Below are positions 7,510 to 15,542 of a stretch of DNA of 27,297 nucleotides, piece by piece. Under the pieces are notes generated by a model that did not search any database, was not told the origin of the DNA, and was given only the letters and a program-made list of their open reading frames with translations. This DNA is from JBBTIS01 sp038059855 (GTDB lineage: Bacteria > Elusimicrobiota > Elusimicrobia > JACQPE01): the NCBI GenBank assembly GCA_964357255.1, contig CAYHKQ010000027.1:1-27297 (forward strand), in the 5' to 3' direction. The translations under genes were made by a program, and so were the position numbers. The first letter of the stretch is position 1. Every line of letters starts with the position of its first letter.

Positions 7510-9711
7510 TTGTTGCGTAACTACCCAGGTCATTCCCTTGCGTTGTTTTTAGGATTATCGTTGCTCGTCCCCTGGGCCCGGCAGACCCAAGCCGAGGGAA
7601 CGTCGGTCTCAACGGGCGCGGTTCCTTTTGAGACCGGCCGTTTAAGGTATGAAGAAAAGAAGGGCCTTGTTTATTTCGAAGAAGGGTTTGTTCTTTGGCA
7701 CGCTTCGCAAACCTTAAAAGGCGCGAGCATGGTTTATAGCACGCGAACCCATGTGGCCGAGACCCAGGGCGGGTTTACTCTCTGGCAAGGCTCCCAGTCT
7801 CTTCGGGGCCAACGCCTGGCGCATAACACCGAATCCCGCCTGTCCAAGGCGGACGGAAAACTCGAGTTCAACGACCCTGATCTGAGGCTCTTTGGCGATC
7901 GCATGGAGTCCAAAGAAAGTTCCGGAACTGTGCATTGGGAAGGGTCGGTCCGAGGGTATTTTCAAGCCACGCCGTGGAGATTTACGGCGTCTTCGCTGGA
8001 CGGAAATTCCCAGAACTACCTGGCCCATCGCATGAATTTCACCTCCTGCGACCGCCTGCGCCCGGATTATCACATCTGGTCCTGGAAAGGAAAAATTTGG
8101 CCCGGGCGAAGAGCCAACTTTACTCATGCCGTTTTTTTCCTCGGGCCGATTCCCTTTTGGTATTGGCCGTATTATTCCAAGACCTTGGGCGAGTCCAATC
8201 CTTATACGGTTTACCTCCATCCCGGCCAAAACGGGCGCGTTGGCAATTTTGTGCGTTCCGTAATCGCAATCCCCATGATGGGGGATAAGCTCTATTTAAG
8301 ACAACATCTGGATTTATTCGGAAAAATCGGCATCGGCCTGGGACCTGAAATCCTTTATCGCGACGGCGAAAGCCGCAAGGGCGCCTTGTCTCTTTACACG
8401 ATTCAGGAACAGAGCGGACTTCGCCAATGGGACGTTCGCGGCGACAGCTTTTACGAGATCCGGCCCAATCTGAGTATGCAGGGGAGCCTGCGTTATCAGC
8501 GCGACCCGACCTTTAATAATTTTTATTCCCAGGAAAATCCTGAGCGCGTAAGCCCGGATTTGCGCTCCTCGATGGCGCTAAACTGGAGCCGGACGCGTTA
8601 TCAGTTGCGTTCTTTCTACAGCGATGTCTGGGGTTTTGACAAAACAGCCGGCAAGTTCGTAAGCACGAGCCGGACATTGCCCGGCTTCGAGGGCATACTT
8701 CATCCCTGGGGAATTTTAGGAGGGGTCTTTCAAGTGCAGGGCAATGCCTCGGCTGCGCGTTTGCAAAGCCGGAGCGCCAATGTCAATGAAAAGCCATTCG
8801 AGCGCTGGCAGGACTCGGGAGCGTTGAAAATTCTTAAGCCCTGGAAAGCGCCCTTGATTCCCTTTATTAACGGCACTGTAGGGGCAACTTTTGACCACAG
8901 TTATACCAGCCGCCGCGCGGCCGACGACCCGCGTTCACTGCGTCAGAGCCATTATGGCGGTGATCTCGCCGCCCGGGTGGCGCCCTGGGACATTCTTGAT
9001 CTGGGACTGATCTACACCTTGGCATGGCGCACCGAGCCCAATAGTTTTCACCGGGACACGGCCAGCCCGGACAGGGGGCTTGACGTTAAAAGATTGGCCA
9101 TTACGGAATCTTCGCGACTGCCTTTGAACACATCTTTGTACGCTCGCACGGCCTATAATTTTCCGCGGGTCGCCGCAACCAAGCCGGAACACTGGTCGCA
9201 GAATCTTGATCCGGTCTGGGCCTCCTTGACATCATCGCCCCTGCCGGGATTTACGCTGGGCATGACGACTAGCTATGACGCGTATGCGCGAGAGTATAAT
9301 GACAATCTCAATATCGGATTAACCAAGGGCCGCACGCAGTTGACGGGAAGTTTTCAGCACGATACTAGAACGCCGAATTATGTGCTCCCAACGCTGAGCG
9401 CGGATTTTTCCATCCCGCGCTACTTCCGGCGCATCCGAGTGACGTGGAGAGGCGAGTATTACTCGCGCAATGACGTGCTCTCGTACCACAAGCTCACGCT
9501 CAGGACTATGGAGCAGGACCTGATGCTTGTCCCTGATTTGCACGATTTTTTTGTGACCCTGGTTTTTCGCAACCGCAAAAACGCGCAGACCGGCAGTGAG
9601 GTCCGCGAGTTCTTTTTTACGATCGCGCTAAAGCTCGGCAAACAAGAGGAAGAAGATAAACTGCTCGGGCGCCTTAACGAGCCCGAGTTTTTCCCCTGGC
9701 GCGCTCAGTAG
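7510..9711 (+). CDS. lptD: LPS-assembly outer-membrane protein LptD
   Basis: LptD is the outer-membrane barrel that inserts lipopolysaccharide into the outer leaflet together with LptE. An OstA/LptA-like N-terminal jelly-roll segment (repeated F..G..LW...Q.L.G) runs to about residue 160. The diagnostic LptD stretch then follows: FTSCDRLRPDYHIW, then KIWPGRRANFTHAVFFLGPI and FWYWPYYSK. The remainder, to residue 733, is beta-strand-rich barrel. An ATG at 7402 would overlap lhgO deeply. In-frame TTG codons at 7510 and 7513, preceded by GGAGTAGGAAG, give a proper signal peptide (basic start, LALFLGLSLLVPW, cleavage near QTQA), so I start at 7510. A terminator-like hairpin lies just before the stop. 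It shows that the host makes LPS. Confidence 0.92.
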   Translation: MLRNYPGHSLALFLGLSLLVPWARQTQAEGTSVSTGAVPFETGRLRYEEKKGLVYFEEGFVLWHASQTLKGASMVYSTRTHVAETQGGFTLWQGSQSLRGQRLAHNTESRLSKADGKLEFNDPDLRLFGDRMESKESSGTVHWEGSVRGYFQATPWRFTASSLDGNSQNYLAHRMNFTSCDRLRPDYHIWSWKGKIWPGRRANFTHAVFFLGPIPFWYWPYYSKTLGESNPYTVYLHPGQNGRVGNFVRSVIAIPMMGDKLYLRQHLDLFGKIGIGLGPEILYRDGESRKGALSLYTIQEQSGLRQWDVRGDSFYEIRPNLSMQGSLRYQRDPTFNNFYSQENPERVSPDLRSSMALNWSRTRYQLRSFYSDVWGFDKTAGKFVSTSRTLPGFEGILHPWGILGGVFQVQGNASAARLQSRSANVNEKPFERWQDSGALKILKPWKAPLIPFINGTVGATFDHSYTSRRAADDPRSLRQSHYGGDLAARVAPWDILDLGLIYTLAWRTEPNSFHRDTASPDRGLDVKRLAITESSRLPLNTSLYARTAYNFPRVAATKPEHWSQNLDPVWASLTSSPLPGFTLGMTTSYDAYAREYNDNLNIGLTKGRTQLTGSFQHDTRTPNYVLPTLSADFSIPRYFRRIRVTWRGEYYSRNDVLSYHKLTLRTMEQDLMLVPDLHDFFVTLVFRNRKNAQTGSEVREFFFTIALKLGKQEEEDKLLGRLNEPEFFPWRAQ
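9664..9692 (+). terminator. Possible intrinsic terminator inside the end of lptD
   Basis: CTCGGGC (9664-9670) and GCCCGAG (9681-9687) form a GC-rich stem with a ten-base loop, followed directly by TTTTT (9688-9692). It lies within the last codons of lptD, about 17 bases before the stop codon, an unusual place for a terminator. A second short palindrome (CGCGCT/AGCGCG) spans the stop. Confidence 0.4.
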
Positions 9712-9807
9712 CGCGGATTTACCGCCGCGCGCAACAGGACGATCCCGGCCATCTTCTCGTTGAAAAACTCTCTTCCTTCAGTTAGGTTATCAGTAGCGTT
9801 CGCGCCA

Positions 9808-11175
9808 ATGAAAGAAACACGAAAGAACTGGCTCATCCTTTTTTTTGCGCTTTGCTTCAGCGTGGTGACGTATTTGACGATCCGCTATAGCGCTTGGGCG
9901 CCGACGACGTATTTGCTCCAGGCGGTTCTCTATTTGGCCGTTATTGTGACGATGGATGTGACGACGGGCTGGCTGTTCGCTATTTTTTCCACGATCGCGG
10001 GCGTCGGCGCCTTCGTAGCCCTGGAAGGCGAAACATCGGGATTTTGGATTTTAGGTGAACTGGCCATGATTTGGATGCTCGCGGTATGGGCTTCCCAGAT
10101 GACGCTCCGTCATCAGCGCCTGGCTCAAGATCTTCATCATAAAACGGAGCAGGCGGGCCGGACCCTGGCCGATGTTTACCGCGATATCAGCTCTTACCGC
10201 TCCCGCATCGGGCATATCGAGGCTCAAGCGGACTTAAGAAACCGTTTGGCCAAAGGAGCCGCCCTTATAGGCAAAAGCCTCAATACCGCGGATATACAGC
10301 AGGGCCTCAAGGAGGCGGTGTGGCTAAATTTTCCCGATCTTAAAGTGGAGGTGGTCTGGCACAATGGAGACAACGCCCCGGCGCCCGATCCCTTCGAGCT
10401 TTGGGTTCGCGAACACCGGCGCCCCCTGCTCGTTGCCGACACTTCAATGGACGAGCGGTTCCGCCATTACATTGCCCAGGCCGGCGCTACAGGCGATTGC
10501 CGTTCGCTCGCCATCTTGCCTCTAAAAGAAAGCGCCTCAAGCGCTCGTCTGGGCCTGTTAAAGGTTCATGCCTCCAAGGCCGGACGGCTCAGTCAGGAGG
10601 ATATCCGCGTCTTGGATCTTTATTGTCTATTGGCCAATCTCGCCTTTGAGAACGCGTCGCTTCATCAAAAAGTCGAGGATCTGGCCATGCATGATTCCCT
10701 TACCGGCATTTTTGCGCGGCGCGTTTTTGACGAAAGACTTATCCAGGAATGTACCCATGCCAGCCGGTATCATCTGGCGCTGTCATTGAGCATTATTGAC
10801 ATTGATCATTTCAAATCGTTCAACGACCGCTATGGACATCAAGTGGGCGACCGGCTGCTCGTGTGGATGACGCAGCTTCTTAAAGAGTCCCTTCGCGGCG
10901 TGGATTTTTTAGCCCGCTACGGAGGGGAGGAATTCGTGGTGATCTTCCCCGAAACATCCAAGGAGCGCGCGGCCGAGGCCATGGAGGAAATTCGTCGTAA
11001 AACGGAATCAGGAGCGTTTGCGGCGATGGCCCAGGAAACGGCTGGGGTTACGATTTCCGTGGGCGTGGCTAGTTTTCCCGACGAAACCACGAGTCCTCAC
11101 CAGCTCTTACGCGCGGCTGACGAGAGGTTGTACCTGGCCAAGGGCTCCGGCCGCAACAGGGTGGTGAGTTACTGA
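9808..11175 (+). CDS. Membrane diguanylate cyclase with GAF-like domain (GGDEF 1)
   Basis: It makes cyclic di-GMP from two GTP. From ATG 9808 there are 455 residues: about four transmembrane helices (residues 8-95), a short coiled coil, a GAF-like sensory domain (about 135-290), then a GGDEF domain (about 300-455). GGEEF is at 372-376, so catalytic residues are intact. RGVD at 363-366 is exactly five residues before it, giving the product-binding inhibitory I-site. DIDHFKSFND and HDSLTGIF are present. TTG 9760 would add 16 residues of poor quality; neither start has a clear Shine-Dalgarno. The stop overlaps the start of the next GGDEF gene by one base (TGATG), so the two are translationally coupled. 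Confidence 0.92.
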   Translation: MKETRKNWLILFFALCFSVVTYLTIRYSAWAPTTYLLQAVLYLAVIVTMDVTTGWLFAIFSTIAGVGAFVALEGETSGFWILGELAMIWMLAVWASQMTLRHQRLAQDLHHKTEQAGRTLADVYRDISSYRSRIGHIEAQADLRNRLAKGAALIGKSLNTADIQQGLKEAVWLNFPDLKVEVVWHNGDNAPAPDPFELWVREHRRPLLVADTSMDERFRHYIAQAGATGDCRSLAILPLKESASSARLGLLKVHASKAGRLSQEDIRVLDLYCLLANLAFENASLHQKVEDLAMHDSLTGIFARRVFDERLIQECTHASRYHLALSLSIIDIDHFKSFNDRYGHQVGDRLLVWMTQLLKESLRGVDFLARYGGEEFVVIFPETSKERAAEAMEEIRRKTESGAFAAMAQETAGVTISVGVASFPDETTSPHQLLRAADERLYLAKGSGRNRVVSY

Positions 11176-12518
11176 TGAGCGCCGTGGTGGTCGCCGGCGC
11201 GCCGCTGGCCCTTCTTGCGTTAGGGCCGGCCCTTCTTTTGACCCAAAGCCGGCGATGGGCGTGGAGGGTTTGGCTGGCTGTCGTGATTTCCGTTCACCTG
11301 CCTTTGTGCGCCATGCTGGCGGCGGGCCTAGTGGAGGCGCCCGCCGGCGTCGCGCCGTTGGGATGGGCCTTTTTGATGGGCGTGGCGGCTTTAATGGAGG
11401 CGGCTTTTTTCCGACGATTTTTTTCCTGGTCCGGATTGGAAAAATTTCATAAGCAAGAGGAGCGTTTGCGGGACAAATTGGTGGAATTAGCGCGGGCCCA
11501 GGAGGATGTTGCCCGGCTCAAGAGCGATCTTGGCCTCTCGGAGAGCCGTCTTCAGGAAAGTCTTAAGTTTTACACCACGGTGCGTAATCTGGCGGAATGC
11601 GTTGATTTTAATCACATGAAACGGGTCTTGGAACGAGAGCTACGCAGTTCCATGCCGTACTTGGCCGGTTTTGTCCTTTATACCTGGAATTCCCCTCAGG
11701 ACAAACCGACCGCGGTGATTTTGCACCGGCTTTGGCTTGATGAGAATTGGGTTGCCAAGCATCTCGCCCCGGCCCAACAGTCGGACGAACCCTATTTTTT
11801 TCAAGATCAATCCGGAAAGAGTTTTGTCGTAGCTCCTATCCGCAGCCGCGAAGCCACGGTCGGGATTTTTGTGGCGCAGGTTGAAGCCATCCAGGCCGCG
11901 AGCCTCAATGAAGCCGTTAAGTCCGAGATGCTGACGTTCAGCCGCACCTTGGCCGAGGAACTCAAATTTGGAATTTTGAAAGCGGCCAGTTTTTCCAAGG
12001 TCGAACAACTCTCGCGCGTTGACGGGCTCACAGGCATTTTTAGGCGGGGCGTTTTTGATCAACGGCTTGCCGAGGAAGTGTTGCGCGCGAAGACATTTAA
12101 AACCAAGCTAGGACTAATGATCCTGGACATCGATCATTTCAAAAATCTGAACGATCAGTGGGGACATCCCTTTGGCGATACTGTTTTGCGGCGGGTGGCC
12201 CAGACATTGCGGACCTCGGTTTATGAGACGGATTTCGTGGCTCGCTATGGGGGCGAGGAGTTCGCCATCATTCTGCCGCGCTCCGACGAGTTGGGCGCCG
12301 CCAAAAAAGCAAGCCTGCTTCGCGGGGCCGTCGAGAAAGAGGCTTTCCGTCACGAAGGCCGCGCGGATGATATTCGTTGCACCATTTCCATCGGCTTGGC
12401 TTTTTTCCCCCAGGATGCCGCGGACGGCGCCGGCTTGATACGAGCCGCGGACGAGGCCCTTTACCATTCCAAAGAAAGCGGAAGAAACCGCGTCACTTGC
12501 CGCTCGCAGATGACTTAA
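11175..12518 (+). CDS. Membrane diguanylate cyclase (GGDEF 2)
   Basis: The second cyclase of the pair, 447 residues, starts in the TGATG overlap with GGDEF 1. It has about three N-terminal hydrophobic segments (residues 5-77), a coiled coil (about 85-130), a GAF-like middle (130-275) and a GGDEF domain with RVDGLTGIF, ILDIDHFKNLND and GGEEF at 359-363. The I-site position reads YETD (350-353) instead of RxxD, so this copy should lack product inhibition through that site, unlike its neighbour. Overall architecture mirrors GGDEF 1, suggesting an old tandem duplication with divergence of the sensory parts. The ligand sensed is unknown. Confidence 0.92.
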   Translation: MSAVVVAGAPLALLALGPALLLTQSRRWAWRVWLAVVISVHLPLCAMLAAGLVEAPAGVAPLGWAFLMGVAALMEAAFFRRFFSWSGLEKFHKQEERLRDKLVELARAQEDVARLKSDLGLSESRLQESLKFYTTVRNLAECVDFNHMKRVLERELRSSMPYLAGFVLYTWNSPQDKPTAVILHRLWLDENWVAKHLAPAQQSDEPYFFQDQSGKSFVVAPIRSREATVGIFVAQVEAIQAASLNEAVKSEMLTFSRTLAEELKFGILKAASFSKVEQLSRVDGLTGIFRRGVFDQRLAEEVLRAKTFKTKLGLMILDIDHFKNLNDQWGHPFGDTVLRRVAQTLRTSVYETDFVARYGGEEFAIILPRSDELGAAKKASLLRGAVEKEAFRHEGRADDIRCTISIGLAFFPQDAADGAGLIRAADEALYHSKESGRNRVTCRSQMT

Positions 12519-12520
12519 AA

Positions 12521-12541
12521 GGGAAAGGCCGGCCCTTTCCC
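12521..12541. terminator. Palindrome between GGDEF 2 and ndk, possible terminator
   Basis: GGGAAAGG (12521-12528) pairs with CCTTTCCC (12534-12541) around a five-base loop, three bases after the GGDEF 2 stop. The following bases are CGGCGGAAATTTTATTG, so the T-run is offset. It could be an imperfect intrinsic terminator, or a hairpin in the leader of ndk. Confidence 0.4.
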
Positions 12542-12571
12542 GGCGGAAATTTTATTGTTAAAATTCAACCG

Positions 12572-13084
12572 ATGCCACAAGAAGTCACCCTGGTGTTAAT
12601 TAAGCCCGACGGGCTTAAAAAATCGCTCACGGGCAACATTTTAACCAAGCTGTCCGAGGCCAAGCTTATTATTGTGGGCGCCAAGGTGACGCGCCCGAGC
12701 CGCGAGCTGGCCGAAGAACATTATCAACACTTAAAAGAAAAGCCGTTTTTTGGCGAGATCATTGACTACATTCAGGGCAAGGTCCACGGCCATCCCTACG
12801 ACCGCATCCTGGCCCTGGTATACATGGGCGACAATGCCATCGAGAAGGTGCGCAAGATTGTGGGCGCCACCAATCCGGAAGAGGCCGAGCCGACCACGAT
12901 CCGTGGAGCCTACGGCCGAATTTTGACCACGGGAATTTTTGAAAACGTCGTTCACGCCTCCTCCGACTCCAAGGATGCGGAGCGCGAGGTCAAACTCTGG
13001 TTTAGCCCGGACGAACTGGTCAATGATTTGTTTCCCACCAAAGACAACAGCCCCAACAATCATAAAATCCGCTCCTGGGCATAA
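12572..13084 (+). CDS. ndk: Nucleoside diphosphate kinase
   Basis: It transfers the gamma phosphate from ATP to other (d)NDPs through a phospho-histidine. The start is typical (VTLVLIKPDGLKK). The active-site region reads NVVHASSDSKDAEREV with the catalytic His at residue 128, and RGAYGRI precedes it. From ATG 12572 the protein is 170 residues, longer than the usual 140-150; extra residues lie around the YIQGKVHGHPYDRI segment and in the C-terminal tail after DLFPTK. An ORF opening at 12377 is only read-through over the GGDEF 2 end. There is no clear Shine-Dalgarno before ATG 12572. It is cytoplasmic and housekeeping; the neighbours give no further clue. Confidence 0.93.
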   Translation: MPQEVTLVLIKPDGLKKSLTGNILTKLSEAKLIIVGAKVTRPSRELAEEHYQHLKEKPFFGEIIDYIQGKVHGHPYDRILALVYMGDNAIEKVRKIVGATNPEEAEPTTIRGAYGRILTTGIFENVVHASSDSKDAEREVKLWFSPDELVNDLFPTKDNSPNNHKIRSWA

Positions 13085-13124
13085 TTCCTTAGTGATAAAA
13101 TCTTGGTGAAACGGTGAAAACTTG

Positions 13125-13544
13125 ATGGAACTTGATTTTGCTTTTCTTGCGGATGCGGCTGAGGTGACAGGAGGCAAGCTCTACGTCATGGGCGGCGCCA
13201 TTGACACATTTTGGGTGCAGTCCTTGCCGGTGACATTGCCCCGGATTACCCTGGCCCTAAGGCTCCTCTTGAGCCCGGCTGAAACCGGGCGCCAGCACAA
13301 CCTGGAAATTATTCTCCTGGACGAAGACGGCAAAAAACTCAACAACCTCAACGGAAATTTCAACGTGGAGCGTTCAGCCGGCCTTGCCCCGGGCATGAGG
13401 CAACCCTTTTGCGTGGCGCTCAATTTCTTCAATCTGCGCTTCGACAAAATGGGCGGTTGCAGCATTGAGATTCTCGTTAACGGAACAAGCCTCAAAAGCG
13501 TTCCCCTGCGTGTTGTGCAGGCAACCACCGCTGCGACCCATTAA
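13125..13544 (+). CDS. DUF6941-like protein
   Basis: The 139-residue protein begins MELDFAFLADAAEVTGGKLYVMGG, then a segment rich in beta strands with LPRITLALRLLLSPAE and LLDEDGKKL. This pattern (FAFLADAAEV...GKLYVLGG...) matches my memory of DUF6941, a small all-beta family of unknown function found in many environmental bacteria. ATG 13125 has GGTG about nine bases upstream; TTG 13122 is an unlikely extension. No signal peptide or membrane span, so cytoplasmic. It lies 40 bases after ndk, possibly in the same transcript, and the tmRNA gene converges on it. Confidence 0.7.
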   Translation: MELDFAFLADAAEVTGGKLYVMGGAIDTFWVQSLPVTLPRITLALRLLLSPAETGRQHNLEIILLDEDGKKLNNLNGNFNVERSAGLAPGMRQPFCVALNFFNLRFDKMGGCSIEILVNGTSLKSVPLRVVQATTAATH

Positions 13545-13550
13545 TCAGAA

Positions 13551-13911
13551 TGGTGGAGGTGGCGGGAATTGAACCCGCGTCCGAAAGGCTCACCTCGAAA
13601 CATTTACAGGCTTAGTCCCCAGTTTTTCTCCCCGATCCCCCTGGAGACGGGGTTGATCAAGGAGGCGCCTTAGAGTTTCGGGTCCCGGCTAAAGGCTGCT
13701 TGACTCACCGGAATCCTATCCTTCTAATGACGCTGGAATTAGGCTAGAAGGAATGACCTAAGCAGCGTGAGCGAACCGCGGTTTAAGCGGTTGCCCAGGC
13801 GTACCCAACGTTATTGCCAGGTACTTTTTTGATCGAATTTTAACCTAGCCTTCGATCAACTAGGGCCTGAAGTTTCGCAGGATCCACTTCCGTCGAACCC
13901 TGTGCACCCCC
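13551..13911 (-). ncRNA. ssrA: Transfer-messenger RNA (tmRNA)
   Basis: The tRNA-like ends pair as GGGGGTG (13911-13905) with CACCTCC (13561-13555). The 3' end is ...GGGTTCAATTCCCGCCACCTCC followed by an encoded ACCA (13554-13551). The 5' part has GGGTTCGACGG, typical of tmRNA. The gene is in one piece, about 361 bases, not permuted. The tag frame ends with TAA at 13785-13783, and reading back gives GNNVGYAWATA (13818 down to 13783). The exact resume codon (GGC, or a codon or two earlier) cannot be fixed. Pseudoknot-forming repeats lie between tag and 3' end. The product rescues stalled ribosomes with SmpB. Confidence 0.96.
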
Positions 13912-13977
13912 ACGCTCGCCCCGCTGTTGGAGAGACCGTGTGGGTTCCCGAGGTCCCCTCTAATTCTAAAAAAAGTG

Positions 13978-14061
13978 TGGCCGGGGTAGGGTTCGAACCT
14001 ACGTAGGGCATAGCCCACCGGTTTTACAGACCGGCCTATTTAGCCACTCTAGCACCCGGCC
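13978..14061 (-). tRNA. tRNA-Tyr (anticodon GUA)
   Basis: On the minus strand the acceptor GGCCGGG (14061-14055) pairs with CCCGGCC (13985-13979). The anticodon stem CCGGT/ACCGG encloses CTGTAAA, anticodon GUA. A class II variable arm (GGGC-TAT-GCCC) and T loop TTCGAAC are present, and the discriminator is A. CCA is not encoded. It lies 66 bases upstream of ssrA on the same strand. Confidence 0.95.
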
Positions 14062-14144
14062 GTTACTTGCCAATGACAATAATTACCACTGGAAAGTAAA
14101 GACCGGACAGAAGAACAATTATATCCTTTGCGGTAGCGATCCGC

Positions 14145-14930
14145 TCAAAAGGTCAAACTAATGCCGATCGGACAATGGTCCGAGCCGTAAACATCGGATA
14201 GGATGAAGGCTTTTTTAAGATGCGGCTTCAGACTTTCGGAAATAAAAAAATAATCAATTCTCCAGCCCACGTTGCGTTCCCTGGCGCGGGTAAGCATGTC
14301 CCACCAGGTGTAATGACCCGGATCGCCGACAAAACAACGGAAGGTGTCAACGAAACCATCCGCTAAAAATTCGTCAATCCAGGACCGCTCCTCGGGAAGA
14401 AACCCGGAACTTTTTGCGTTTTCTTTTGGATGGGCCAAATCAATTTCCTTGTGCGCGGTGTTGACGTCGCCGCAAATCACAAAACGGTCGTGGCCGACTC
14501 TAGCGCGGTAAGCCTTGATCAGCTTTAAAAAATCCCTGTAAAAAGCCATTTTAAAAGCGAAGCGCTCCGGTCTTTGCTTGCCGTTAGGAAAGTACGCGTT
14601 GAAAAGAACAAACTCGGGATAAACGTGAATCAACACGCGCCCTTCTTGATCATAACGCTCCTGGCCGGTCCCCACAATCTCTTGCAAGGGCGGTTCCCGG
14701 GTAAATGTCGCCACGCCACTGTAGCCTTTCTTCTGGGCCCAGGCAAAAGAAGACCGGTAGCCGGAAATATTCTTAATCTCTTCGCCCAATTGGTCGGGAT
14801 GAGCCTTGGTTTCCTGAAGGCAGACAATGGCCGGCTCCTGCTGAACAAAAAGGGGATGAAAAAAACCCTTCCTGGCAACAGCCCTTAGCCCATTGACATT
14901 CCAGGACAAAATCTTCCAAGTCTTGGCCAT
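14145..14930 (-). CDS. xthA: Exodeoxyribonuclease III (AP endonuclease)
   Basis: This Mg-dependent DNA repair enzyme of the ExoIII/EEP family cleaves at abasic sites and degrades 3' ends. All motifs are visible in order: SWNVNGLR (N11), CLQETK (E40), GYSGVATF, NAYFPNG, the catalytic GDVNTAH, FLPEERSWID, GWRIDYFF and the terminal SDHCP. Length 261 is normal. The start ATG 14930 is preceded immediately by CCGGAG with no spacer, an odd arrangement, but there is no other start near the conserved N-terminus. It stands alone between the tRNA-Tyr/ssrA pair and a divergent membrane protein gene. Confidence 0.95.
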   Translation of the reverse strand: MAKTWKILSWNVNGLRAVARKGFFHPLFVQQEPAIVCLQETKAHPDQLGEEIKNISGYRSSFAWAQKKGYSGVATFTREPPLQEIVGTGQERYDQEGRVLIHVYPEFVLFNAYFPNGKQRPERFAFKMAFYRDFLKLIKAYRARVGHDRFVICGDVNTAHKEIDLAHPKENAKSSGFLPEERSWIDEFLADGFVDTFRCFVGDPGHYTWWDMLTRARERNVGWRIDYFFISESLKPHLKKAFILSDVYGSDHCPIGISLTF

Positions 14931-15025
14931 CTCCGGAAAGTCTAATTCATTTATAGGTATAAATGCCGACGATCGCGCCGCGAAATATGTTTTTCCTCTC
15001 TAGACTTGTATAAAATACATAGGCT

Positions 15026-15520
15026 ATGAGAATAAGGGCCGGCTTTCTGGCATCAACGTGTCTACTCTTAGCAGGCGCCGTTGTATCCGCGCAGGTTGAT
15101 ACGCCAGAGCGCCTGTCGGCTCAAGCGGCGGAATATTTTGACGGACAAAATAATCATTCCGCTTTAGAATGTAAACCTCCCTGGCCCGGCGACGTTATAG
15201 CGGCTATAAAAAAGACGGATCCGGTCATTGCGCAAGATGCGCTAAACGCCTCGGAAATAGACGCAGATGAGCCTCGTCCGCCCAGGGAGACGCCCTCGCA
15301 AAAATCATCGCAGTCATCCAGGGTGCCCTTATATACCTATGTTGGATTTTTTGGAGGCCTGATTCTAGGAGGCATTGCCGGCGCGGTAGTGGCCCTCCTC
15401 GCGGGCACGCCGCTACTGATGCTTCTTTCCGTGCCCGTCGGAGCTGCGGCCGGACTTACCTTTGGGCTAGGGATAACCGAATGGATCGCCGGTATGATTA
15501 AAAAACTCAAAAACGATTGA
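15026..15520 (+). CDS. Exported/membrane protein of unknown function
   Basis: The 164-residue product has a signal peptide (MRIRAGFLASTCLLLAGAVVSA, cleavage after SAQ or so). A polar stretch of about 80 residues with Pro/Ser-rich linker follows, then two or three Gly/Ala-rich hydrophobic segments (residues 107-155, FFGGLILGGIAGAVVALLAG and onward) and a basic tail (KKLKND). Glycine-zipper spacing suggests tight helix packing in the membrane. A -10-like TATAAA at 15009-15014 sits close to ATG 15026, so the leader would be very short. No Shine-Dalgarno. No family recognised. It ends 22 bases before the pyrimidine-catabolism genes, but I see no functional link. Confidence 0.65.
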   Translation: MRIRAGFLASTCLLLAGAVVSAQVDTPERLSAQAAEYFDGQNNHSALECKPPWPGDVIAAIKKTDPVIAQDALNASEIDADEPRPPRETPSQKSSQSSRVPLYTYVGFFGGLILGGIAGAVVALLAGTPLLMLLSVPVGAAAGLTFGLGITEWIAGMIKKLKND

Positions 15521-15542
15521 GTCTGCGCCTGAGACATCGCCC

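Noticed and set aside
12377..12571. N-terminal extension of ndk by 65 residues from ATG 12377
   Set aside because: It runs antisense-free but out of frame through the GGDEF 2 coding end, and Ndk homology starts exactly at ATG 12572.
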